DNA of 64,000 bases. Source: Roseburia_C sp900315735 (GTDB taxonomy: Bacteria > Bacillota > Clostridia > Lachnospirales > Lachnospiraceae). Numbering within the stretch: position 1 is the first letter of the stretch; each line of letters begins with the position of its first letter. The translations under genes were made by a program, and so were the position numbers. Where the stretch lies: NCBI GenBank assembly GCA_052118425.1, contig JBQKHF010000001.1, one strand, 5' to 3'. Of this stretch, positions 16,185 to 23,923 are shown in pieces. The notes beneath the pieces were generated by a model. That model worked only from the letters and a program-made list of their open reading frames with translations. It had not been told where the DNA came from and ran no database searches.

Positions 16185-18437
16185 ATGAAGAAAAAAGTGG
16201 AAAACAGATTAATTGCCTTGGTACTGGCATTATTTATGACAGTAACCATGATGCCAGATATGGCGGTTTGGGCAGAAGAGACAGACAATGGGGTGGCTGA
16301 TGAAGCACAGAAGTGTGGCTATGAGCAGCCAAAGGCCATCAATGTCGGAGAACTTGATGAGGATGAAGCAGAAGATTTACCAATAGTCAGGGCACAGTAT
16401 AATGCAGCAGATGCATCTTACTGGGCAGTATATGGCTCCGACTATTATTATAGTAAGATGTCTGGCCCAGAGAAGCAGCTCTATCAGGCACTTTATGATG
16501 TGAATATGTCATTCCTTACAGGAAATAAGAGTGCCGGCTATAAGACCTTTGATTCTGCGAGACATTATCATTCGGGCTTTGTTTCAATCGGTAGTCTGGA
16601 TTTGGATACTGCACTGGAAGTAGCAAAAATTGTCCAGATGTCCAATCCGCAGTTCTATTTTGTAAATGATGAGATGCTTTATGGTGTGAATTCAGATGGT
16701 AAATATCAACTGGCATTAGGCGTTTACAATACCTGCTCAAATGGAAGTGCAAGAGCGGATAAGACGAATGGAATTAAAAACAAGCTGGATTCATGGGTAG
16801 CATCGATTAAGAGCAAAGCGACAATTCTTGATATGGAGCAGGAAGCACATGACATTATTATGCGGAATTGCTGGTACTCTGATGAGGGAAGTTATCATCA
16901 GAGCAGTGCCGGAGTTCTGTTAGAAGGTAAAGCAGTATGTGCCGGTTATGCGGAAACCTTTGAAATGCTTTGCAATGCAGTTGGTATTCAGACGGTATGT
17001 GTTACCAGCAGCAGTCATGAGTGGAACAAAGTAAAATTGTATGGCAGATGGTATGCAGTGGATTGTACCTGGGATGATGATGCGGATGATACAACAGGTG
17101 CGATATGGTATTATACATATTTTAACATTTCAGATAATTACAGTGATGAATATAGCAAGTGGTCGCATACAGCAGAAAGCTGGTGGAGCAGCTATAGTGT
17201 TCCGGTCTGTGAGAATGATAAAGTAATTACAGATAGAGATTATAAATATCAGGGAGTGGATTATTCGTCAGTCTTTGATGTGGATTATTATTTGAAAACC
17301 TACCCGGATATTAAAGCAGCTTTCGGTGCGGATGAGAATCAGGCATTTATGCATTTTATTAACTGCGGAATGGCAGAAGGACGTCAGGGAAAATCAAGCT
17401 TTAATGTAATCTCTTATAAGAACAGGTATAAGGATTTAAGGATGGCATTTGGCAATAATTTATGCTCTTATTATTTGCATTACATATCAAATGGTAAAGC
17501 AGAAGGACGTAAGGCGACTGGTGATGTGGCGATTACGGATGGTGTCTCCGTATATAATGGAGTAGACTATTCCGCAGTATATAATTACAGCTATTATATT
17601 AAGAAGTATCCAGATATTGCAAAGGCGTTTCCAAATGATGATATCAGTACACTGGCTCATTTTGTGACATGCGGCATGAATGAAAAACGTCAGGGAAATA
17701 TGAACTTTGATGTGAATTCTTATTACAATCGATATGCTGATTTACGGAGTGCGTTTGGTACAAACTGGAGTGCTTATTATCTTCATTATATACAGAATGG
17801 CAAGGCGGAAGGCCGGAAAGGAACTGGAACTAAGTCTATTCAGGGAACAACTGTATACAATGGAGTAGATTATTCCGCTGTTTATAATATGAGTGATTAT
17901 CTGAACAAGAATACAGATGTGAAGAAAGCTGTTGGCGGGGATGACCTTGCTGCGATTGCTCATTTTGTGAATTATGGTATGAAGGAAGGTCGCCAGGCAA
18001 GCAGTAAATTCGATGTGAATTCTTATCGTATGCGCTATAAAGATTTGAGAAGTGCATTTGGCTATGATTTGGCAGCTTACTATTACCATTATATGAGTTC
18101 CGGTAAAGCAGAGGGTCGTCAGGCAACTGGAAAAGTAACAAGCATTGATGCGATTACCGTATACAATGGAGTTGATTACAGTGCAGTATATGACTTTAAT
18201 TATTATCTGAGTGCAAATCCGGATATCAAGGCAGCATTTGGAAATGATGATCTGGCTGTATTGTCACATTTCGTGAATTATGGCATGAAGGAAGGCCGTC
18301 GTAGTTGTGAAGCATTTAATGTGTTGACCTACCGTGAGAAAAACGGAGACTTAAAAGCCGCATTTGGCGATGATTTGAAACAGTATTATATCCATTATAT
18401 AAACTATGGTAAAAATGAAGGAAGAAAAGCTGCATAG
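16185..18437 (+). CDS. Secreted transglutaminase-like protein with four bipartite surface repeats
   Basis: The N-terminus is a clear signal peptide (KKK then a hydrophobic stretch, cleavage near AVWA-EE). About residues 65-330 hold a transglutaminase-like cysteine-protease fold: Cys in KAVCAGYAETFEML (about 252), His in SSSHEWNKV (about 279) and Asp in YAVDCTWDD (about 292). From residue 355 to the end there are four ~101-residue modules, each opening with YNGVDYSAVY and holding two half-units: YYxxxPDIxxAF...HFxxxGMxEGRQ, then SYxxRYxDLRxAFG...YYLHYxxxGKAEGRK. The catalytic role is probably peptide or peptidoglycan-bridge cleavage or cross-linking at the surface. GGAGG lies eight bases before the start. 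Two neighbours share the repeats. Confidence 0.8.
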   Translation: MKKKVENRLIALVLALFMTVTMMPDMAVWAEETDNGVADEAQKCGYEQPKAINVGELDEDEAEDLPIVRAQYNAADASYWAVYGSDYYYSKMSGPEKQLYQALYDVNMSFLTGNKSAGYKTFDSARHYHSGFVSIGSLDLDTALEVAKIVQMSNPQFYFVNDEMLYGVNSDGKYQLALGVYNTCSNGSARADKTNGIKNKLDSWVASIKSKATILDMEQEAHDIIMRNCWYSDEGSYHQSSAGVLLEGKAVCAGYAETFEMLCNAVGIQTVCVTSSSHEWNKVKLYGRWYAVDCTWDDDADDTTGAIWYYTYFNISDNYSDEYSKWSHTAESWWSSYSVPVCENDKVITDRDYKYQGVDYSSVFDVDYYLKTYPDIKAAFGADENQAFMHFINCGMAEGRQGKSSFNVISYKNRYKDLRMAFGNNLCSYYLHYISNGKAEGRKATGDVAITDGVSVYNGVDYSAVYNYSYYIKKYPDIAKAFPNDDISTLAHFVTCGMNEKRQGNMNFDVNSYYNRYADLRSAFGTNWSAYYLHYIQNGKAEGRKGTGTKSIQGTTVYNGVDYSAVYNMSDYLNKNTDVKKAVGGDDLAAIAHFVNYGMKEGRQASSKFDVNSYRMRYKDLRSAFGYDLAAYYYHYMSSGKAEGRQATGKVTSIDAITVYNGVDYSAVYDFNYYLSANPDIKAAFGNDDLAVLSHFVNYGMKEGRRSCEAFNVLTYREKNGDLKAAFGDDLKQYYIHYINYGKNEGRKAA
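17245..18434 (+). repeat. Four ~101-residue bipartite repeats in the transglutaminase-like protein
   Basis: Modules begin near 17245, 17552, 17855 and 18161, a period of 303-306 bases. Each contains an HF-x3-GM-x-EGRQ half and an HY-x3-GKAEGRK half. The same unit recurs in the next two genes. Confidence 0.85.
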
Positions 18438-18456
18438 ATTGGAATGCAGATAAGAA

Positions 18457-18502
18457 AGGCTGTTGCACAGGCAGATGAAATTTGACGGTGCAGCAGCTTT
18501 TT
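18457..18502 (+). terminator. Intrinsic terminator after the transglutaminase-like gene
   Basis: AGGCTGTTGCAC (18457-18468) pairs over 12 positions (two G-U) with GTGCAGCAGCTT (18488-18499), and a T-run continues to 18502. It separates this gene from the next, which has its own promoter. Confidence 0.8.
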
Positions 18503-18552
18503 CCATTTTGTGACAAAATTCTTAAGATTTTCATAATGACAAGTAGTAATTC

Positions 18553-18581
18553 TTTAAAGTAGATTCATATCGTGTTACAAT
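18553..18581 (+). promoter_or_regulatory. Predicted promoter for the metallopeptidase gene
   Basis: Weak -35 TTTAAA (18553-18558), 17-base spacer, -10 TACAAT (18576-18581) with an extended TG one base upstream. Transcription would begin near 18588, which excludes the upstream in-frame TTG/GTG-type starts for the following gene. Confidence 0.55.
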
Positions 18582-18622
18582 ACAAACAGTTATGCAAACA
18601 GAAAAATATGGAGAAAATACTT

Positions 18623-20512
18623 ATGAGAAAAACATGGAGACGACAGCTTGCATTGGGGCTGGCAGTGGTGACAATATGGACGAGTGGAAATGCAGAACAT
18701 TTCTATGCGGGGCAGAAAGATTGTGAGACTCCGGCAATCAGTACAGAGAGGCTGACAGATACAGAACAGAAAATCAATCTGGATAAAGTCAATTATCAGG
18801 TGGAGAAAAGTGCGTATGCACCTGTTTTTGATGCATCCTATTATGCAAAGAATAATAAGGATTTAAAAATAGCATTTGGAAATGATGAAAATGCACTTTT
18901 TCAACATTTCTTAAATTACGGAATGTCAGAAGGCCGTCAGGCAAGTGCGGAATTTAATGTAAAGTCTTATCGGAATGCTTATGCAGATTTACGACAGGCA
19001 TTTGGAAATGATTTAAAGAGTTATTATCTGCATTATATGAATTGCGGTAAGAAGGAAGGACGAAAGGCAGCCGGTGTTACAACCTTGCGGAATCCGGTTA
19101 CAGTATATAATGGCGTAAATTATTCGCCTGTATATAATTACAACTACTATATCAGCAGGAATCCGGATGTTGCAAGGGCATTTCCGGATGATGACATTAG
19201 TACTCTGGCACATTTTGTGAATTATGGAATGACAGAAGGACGCCGGGGAGTACAGAATTTTGATGTAGCATCATACCGGAATGCGTATGCAGATTTGAGA
19301 CAGGCATTTGGAAATGATTTGAAAAGCTATTATCTGCATTATATGAATTGTGGTAAGAGGGAAGGAAGAAAGACAACCGGTGTCACTTCATTACAGAATC
19401 CGGTTACAACATATAATGGAAAAGATTATGCAGCCGTATATAACTATGATTATTATATTTCAAAATACAGTGATTTAAAGAAAGCATTTGCCGGAGACGA
19501 CAGTGCAGCAATCCGCCATTTCGTGGAATGCGGAATGGAAGAGGGCAGACAGGCAAGCAGCGAATTTATACTGAATGTATATAAGAGCAATTACAGTGAT
19601 TTGCGAACTGCATTTGGCAATGATAATAAGAGCTATTATCTTCATTACATAGATTGTGGTAAAAAGGAAGGTAGAAATGCAGTAACGAAGATTGGTACAC
19701 CGACGAAGCCAGAACCGAAACCAGAGCCAAGCCCGGCTCCAAGTCCGGAACCGGAAGAGCCGGCAACAACGGAGGATAAGATTAAAGCAAAGGTTGCAAA
19801 AATCAGTAACGATTATGGCGTGACAGTCCTGACTGGAGATTCGGCAGGCTTCTATTGGACGGATACTTATTGTTCCGGAGAGACAGACCCGGAGACAACG
19901 CTTACCTGGATTACAATGGTGGATGAACAGATGGCAAGATATCCGAAAGGTTTTTTTACAGACATGCAGGATATTACTACGGTAACCATAAAGCTGGTAC
20001 ATAATTTGGATGCCGGTGGAGGTTCTTTTGCAGGAGTGACAAGCAGGGAGTATGGAGATCAGATGTTTATTGCACTAAATACATCCCAGTCCTTTTTACT
20101 GTCTGATAGAACCTTTAATCATGAAATGATGCATCTGATTGAATATTATATAGAAGCAAAATCATGGAATGCTTCCACACAGCAGTATGAATCACCATTA
20201 AAAGCAACGGAAGCAATTAGACCGGATGCAGAAGTGAACAGTACAAATAGTGATTATACCACATCGGACTATAACAGAGGGTGTGAAGAACAATATTATA
20301 TTTCTGCTTATGCCAAGACCAATGGAAGGGAAGACCGGGCAGAAACATTCACAGATTATATGTTCCGTGCCTATAAGAAGGACTATATGATAAGGGCAGA
20401 CTATCCGATTCCAAAGAAACAGCAGATTATTGCCGACTGTATCAGACAGTATTTTCCATCAGCAGCAAGCCAGCCGGCAGGCAGTCTTTCCTGGGAAAAG
20501 TGGTTGCCATAA
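18623..20512 (+). CDS. Secreted HExxH metallopeptidase with three bipartite surface repeats
   Basis: RKTWRRQLALGLAVVTIW starts a signal peptide (cleavage near residue 24-29). Residues about 63-354 are three copies of the ~100-residue repeat shared with the flanking genes, followed by a Pro/Glu-rich linker (KPEPKPEPSPAPSPEPEEP). The C-terminal ~240 residues carry a zinc-site FNHEMMHLIEYY (HExxH near residue 500) and about 75 residues later RAETFTDYMF, in which the Glu fits a third zinc ligand as in anthrax-lethal-factor-like peptidases. The predicted promoter ends at 18581 and GGAG lies nine bases before 18623, favouring this start over ATG 18608. Substrate unknown; surface protein or peptide cleavage is inferred. 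Confidence 0.78.
   Translation: MRKTWRRQLALGLAVVTIWTSGNAEHFYAGQKDCETPAISTERLTDTEQKINLDKVNYQVEKSAYAPVFDASYYAKNNKDLKIAFGNDENALFQHFLNYGMSEGRQASAEFNVKSYRNAYADLRQAFGNDLKSYYLHYMNCGKKEGRKAAGVTTLRNPVTVYNGVNYSPVYNYNYYISRNPDVARAFPDDDISTLAHFVNYGMTEGRRGVQNFDVASYRNAYADLRQAFGNDLKSYYLHYMNCGKREGRKTTGVTSLQNPVTTYNGKDYAAVYNYDYYISKYSDLKKAFAGDDSAAIRHFVECGMEEGRQASSEFILNVYKSNYSDLRTAFGNDNKSYYLHYIDCGKKEGRNAVTKIGTPTKPEPKPEPSPAPSPEPEEPATTEDKIKAKVAKISNDYGVTVLTGDSAGFYWTDTYCSGETDPETTLTWITMVDEQMARYPKGFFTDMQDITTVTIKLVHNLDAGGGSFAGVTSREYGDQMFIALNTSQSFLLSDRTFNHEMMHLIEYYIEAKSWNASTQQYESPLKATEAIRPDAEVNSTNSDYTTSDYNRGCEEQYYISAYAKTNGREDRAETFTDYMFRAYKKDYMIRADYPIPKKQQIIADCIRQYFPSAASQPAGSLSWEKWLP
18814..19684 (+). repeat. Three bipartite repeats in the metallopeptidase
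   Basis: Three copies of the same two-part unit seen upstream. Two second-half units are almost identical in protein (SYRNAYADLRQAFGND) but differ at many synonymous third positions, so selection on the protein, rather than recent DNA duplication, keeps them alike. Confidence 0.82.
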
Positions 20513-20531
20513 TCAGATAAAGTGTTAAAAT
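20504..20531 (+). promoter_or_regulatory. Predicted promoter for the amidase/glucosaminidase gene
   Basis: -35 TTGCCA (20504-20509, overlapping the end of the preceding gene), 16-base spacer, -10 TAAAAT (20526-20531) with extended TGT. AAAGGAG precedes the start at 20585. Confidence 0.5.
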
Positions 20532-20584
20532 AGATAGTTAGTAAAAAGAAACAAGTAGTAAAGCAGCAAAGGAGCAAAGACAAA

Positions 20585-23500
20585 ATGAAAAAGAAATGGA
20601 GCAGAAAAGCAGCCCTTTTGCTGGCAGCAGTAACAATTCTTACCAGTCTGCCTACAGAATATCTGTATGCAGCACAAATGCAGGAAACACAGGATACTGT
20701 AACGCCAGAAGAGCAAAGCAATGAGGAAACAGTAGTAGACACAGCCCTTACAGGACAAGCAAGTGATACAGACGCTAATCAAGAGGAGACAGGGTCTGTA
20801 GAAGAGACAATGCCTACAGATGAGACAGCAACTACAGAAGGGGCAGCAACTACTGGAGAGTCAGAAATAGAAACACAGAGTGTGGATACACAGAATGCAG
20901 TGACAGCAGATGTATTGGCAGCAGAAGATTTACTGAACTATCTGGTGTTAGACAGCTCTTATATAGCAGTTGACGGTACACAGAATGTAGTTGCTAATAT
21001 CGGAAATGAAGATTTAGCTATTAGTGGTGGCAGATTACTGTATCATAGAGTATCTGATGGGGCAGTTTATGAGATGGAAGCCACAGAGACAGATGGAAAT
21101 GGCCTCAGATTTTCAGAGACTTTTGCGGATGATAGTTGTACCGGTGAATATACACTGGATGCTATCATTTATGAGAAAGATGGTCAGGAATATCAGATTA
21201 GTTTATCTGATGCAGGAATGGATGTAAAATTTGGTGTCAATACAGAAGTAGAGACCAATCCGGATGCTGAAGTAGTAGATGAAGCTGCTACAGATGTAGA
21301 TATGGATGTAGTAAGCTTTGATGAAAATGGTAATCAGACGTCTGAGGATTCCATTGCAGATGCCATTGCAAATCAGAAAGCAGAAGCGGCAGAATCCGGA
21401 ATAAGCAGATCACGTTATAATGGAAATATTGTAGTAGTATTAGACCCGGGACATGATGCCAGTCATGGTGGAACAAGTGGAAATGGTGTTTCAGAAGCGG
21501 AAGTAAACTTTAAGATTGCGCAGTACTGCAAAGAAGAACTGGAACAGTATAATGGCGTAACAGTCTATATGACAAGAGATTCTATGAATTGCCCGTATGG
21601 CGGGAATTACGTAAGAGCAGCTGCCTGCAATGAGCAGAGAGTTGAATATGCAAAGAATGTAGGGGCAAATGTATATGTGTCTTTACATAATAATTCTGCA
21701 GAATCCAGCAGTGCATCTGGCGTAGAAATTTATTACCCGAATCAGAATTACAACCCGTCCTTAAGCCAGGAAGGTGGAGCACTGGCTTCCCAGATTTTAA
21801 GTCAGTTGACGGCGTTGGGATTACATGACAGAGGAACAAAAGTAAGAAGTTGTCAGGATCGTGTACCGGAGTATCAGTATGCAGATGGTTCACAGGCAGA
21901 TTATTATGCCGTAATTCGTAATTGTAAGAAAGCAGGAATTCCTGCAATTATTGTAGAACATGCTTTTATTACAAGCCCGTCTGATGTAAACAATTTTTTG
22001 AGTACAGATGAAAAGTTAAAGAGTCTTGGTGTGGCTGATGCAACCGGAATTGCACAGTATTATGGCTTAAAGAAAGAGACACCGGTAGATTATTCAGCCG
22101 TATTTGATGCTACATATTATGCAAATCGTTATCCTGATTTAAAGGCTGCATTTGGCAATAACGAAAGTGTATTATTACAGCATTTTGTACAGTATGGTAT
22201 GGATGAAGGACGCCAGGGAAATTCCCAATTTGACGTATATTCATATAAGAATCTGTACCCTGATTTGAGAGCTGCATTTGGAAATAATTTAAAGAGTTAT
22301 TATATGCACTATATTAGCAGTGGAAAGGCAGAAGGCAGAAAAGCTACAGGCGTAAATACATTACAAAATCCGATAACGACGTATAATGGAATAGATTATT
22401 CTGCCGTATACGATTATAATTATTATCTGAAAAAGTATAGTGATTTGGCGAAGATATATAAGAATGATGATATAGGATTACTTGCTCATTTTGTGAATTG
22501 TGGAATGGGCGAAGGACGCCAGGCAAAAGCCAGCTTTGATGTTTTCTCTTATCGTAATCAATATCAGGATTTGAGAGTAGCATTTGGAAATAATTTAAAG
22601 AGTTATTATATGCACTATATTAGCAATGGTAAAGCAGAAGGCAGAAAAGCGACAGGTGTGAAATCTATTCAGAATCCAATAACAACATATAATGGAGTAG
22701 ACTATTCTGCAGTATATGATTACAATTTTTATCTCAAAAAATATGGTGATTTAGCAAGAATATATACAAATGATGAAGTAGGACTGCTTGCCCATTTTGT
22801 AAATTGTGGAATGGCGGAGGGACGTCAGGCAAAGGCTGATTTTGATGTTTTCTCTTACCGGAATCAGTATCAGGATTTAAGACTGGCATTTGGTAAGGAC
22901 TTAAAGAGCTATTATTTTCATTATATGAATAGTGGCAAAAAAGAAGGACGAATTGCTACCGGTGTAAAAACTCTGCAGAATCCAGTTACAAGATATAATG
23001 GAATAGATTATTCTGCAGTATATGATTATAATTATTACAGTACATATGGTGACTTGCAATCAGCTTTCAATGGAGATGATATAGCGCTTCTTTCTCATTT
23101 TATAAATAATGGAATGTCAGAAGGACGTCAGGCAAGCAAGAATTTTAACGTTCAGATATATAAAAACAATTACACTGACTTGCAGCAGGCTTTTGGTAAT
23201 AATTTGAAGCCATATTATATGCATTATATTCAGAACGGTAAAGCAGAGGGCAGAAATGCACAGACAAATATACCGGTTTACCATTCTATCATCAGGGGAG
23301 CATCTACAACAGTAAATCAGATGGTAAATTATTATAATGCTAAAGCTGCTTATCCAACATACTACGGAAATGCCAATGTTCCTGATATTAGAAGCTTTTG
23401 TCAGATTTATTATGATGAAGCAACGGCAGAAGGAGTGGATCCGGCATTGGCATTCACCCAGGCAATGAAAGAGACTGGTTTCTTAAAATTTACCGGACAG

Positions 23501-23821
23501 GTAAAAATTGATCAGTTTAATTTCGCAGGAATGGGTGTAACAGATGCAAGCACGAATGGAGATTCTTATCAGAATGTAAGAGAAGGAATCCGGGCGCATG
23601 TGCAGCATTTAAAAGCGTATGCAGTAAAGAATCCAACCTTTGCGAATCCTGTTGTAGATAAACGTTACAGTTCCTGGTTTGCAGCAAACCGCTCTGGTAC
23701 AGCTCCATACATCGAATGGCTTGGTATATCAGAAAATCCATCTGTATTTGGTTGGGCTACAGAAAAAGGATATGGTTATAGTATTTTAAATGATTATATG
23801 AATCAGTTATATAAATATTAA
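20585..23821 (+). CDS. Secreted autolysin: N-acetylmuramoyl-L-alanine amidase + repeats + glucosaminidase
   Basis: A two-headed peptidoglycan hydrolase. After a signal peptide (KKKWSRKAALLLAAVTIL, cleavage near YAA) there is a Thr/Glu-rich stretch to residue ~110 and a beta-type domain to ~270. Amidase_3 covers about 280-490, with zinc/catalytic residues in VVLDPGHDASHGG, SEAEVNF, VSLHNNS and IIVEHAF. Four of the ~100-residue bipartite repeats follow (about 500-890). The last ~160 residues are an endo-beta-N-acetylglucosaminidase (PF01832 type) with catalytic Glu in FTQAMKETGFL and the region QFNFAGMG. The repeats therefore sit between two wall-cutting domains, where cell-wall-binding modules usually are. 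It has its own predicted promoter and a strong terminator downstream. Confidence 0.9.
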   Translation: MKKKWSRKAALLLAAVTILTSLPTEYLYAAQMQETQDTVTPEEQSNEETVVDTALTGQASDTDANQEETGSVEETMPTDETATTEGAATTGESEIETQSVDTQNAVTADVLAAEDLLNYLVLDSSYIAVDGTQNVVANIGNEDLAISGGRLLYHRVSDGAVYEMEATETDGNGLRFSETFADDSCTGEYTLDAIIYEKDGQEYQISLSDAGMDVKFGVNTEVETNPDAEVVDEAATDVDMDVVSFDENGNQTSEDSIADAIANQKAEAAESGISRSRYNGNIVVVLDPGHDASHGGTSGNGVSEAEVNFKIAQYCKEELEQYNGVTVYMTRDSMNCPYGGNYVRAAACNEQRVEYAKNVGANVYVSLHNNSAESSSASGVEIYYPNQNYNPSLSQEGGALASQILSQLTALGLHDRGTKVRSCQDRVPEYQYADGSQADYYAVIRNCKKAGIPAIIVEHAFITSPSDVNNFLSTDEKLKSLGVADATGIAQYYGLKKETPVDYSAVFDATYYANRYPDLKAAFGNNESVLLQHFVQYGMDEGRQGNSQFDVYSYKNLYPDLRAAFGNNLKSYYMHYISSGKAEGRKATGVNTLQNPITTYNGIDYSAVYDYNYYLKKYSDLAKIYKNDDIGLLAHFVNCGMGEGRQAKASFDVFSYRNQYQDLRVAFGNNLKSYYMHYISNGKAEGRKATGVKSIQNPITTYNGVDYSAVYDYNFYLKKYGDLARIYTNDEVGLLAHFVNCGMAEGRQAKADFDVFSYRNQYQDLRLAFGKDLKSYYFHYMNSGKKEGRIATGVKTLQNPVTRYNGIDYSAVYDYNYYSTYGDLQSAFNGDDIALLSHFINNGMSEGRQASKNFNVQIYKNNYTDLQQAFGNNLKPYYMHYIQNGKAEGRNAQTNIPVYHSIIRGASTTVNQMVNYYNAKAAYPTYYGNANVPDIRSFCQIYYDEATAEGVDPALAFTQAMKETGFLKFTGQVKIDQFNFAGMGVTDASTNGDSYQNVREGIRAHVQHLKAYAVKNPTFANPVVDKRYSSWFAANRSGTAPYIEWLGISENPSVFGWATEKGYGYSILNDYMNQLYKY
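22084..23265 (+). repeat. Four bipartite repeats in the autolysin
   Basis: Four copies of the two-part unit, each opening with YNGxDYSAVYDYNYY (first copy divergent) and closing with GKAEGRxA. Copies two and three are the most alike in protein and DNA. Confidence 0.85.
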
Positions 23822-23840
23822 TAAGAACAAAGAAGATAGG

Positions 23841-23878
23841 AACCGGATGGTCGTTATTTGACCATCCGGTTTATTTTT
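23841..23878 (+). terminator. Strong intrinsic terminator after the autolysin
   Basis: AACCGGATGGTC (23841-23852), seven-base loop, perfect complement GACCATCCGGTT (23860-23871), then TATTTTT. The distal arm also contains the -35 box of the following promoter. Confidence 0.92.
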
Positions 23879-23886
23879 GGTACAAT
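23858..23886 (+). promoter_or_regulatory. Predicted promoter overlapping the terminator
   Basis: -35 TTGACC (23858-23863) lies in the terminator loop and descending arm. After a 17-base spacer comes -10 TACAAT (23881-23886) with an extended TGG. It should drive the tandem GT2 gene and perhaps the downstream genes. Confidence 0.65.
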
Positions 23887-23923
23887 ATAGAAAGCTATGA
23901 TTTCTTTTAAAATGGAGGCAACT

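Noticed and set aside
17245..23265. Repeats considered as choline-binding or SLH/LysM wall anchors
   Set aside because: The half-units lack the aromatic choline-binding pattern, SLH signatures and LysM motifs; they are a different repeat.
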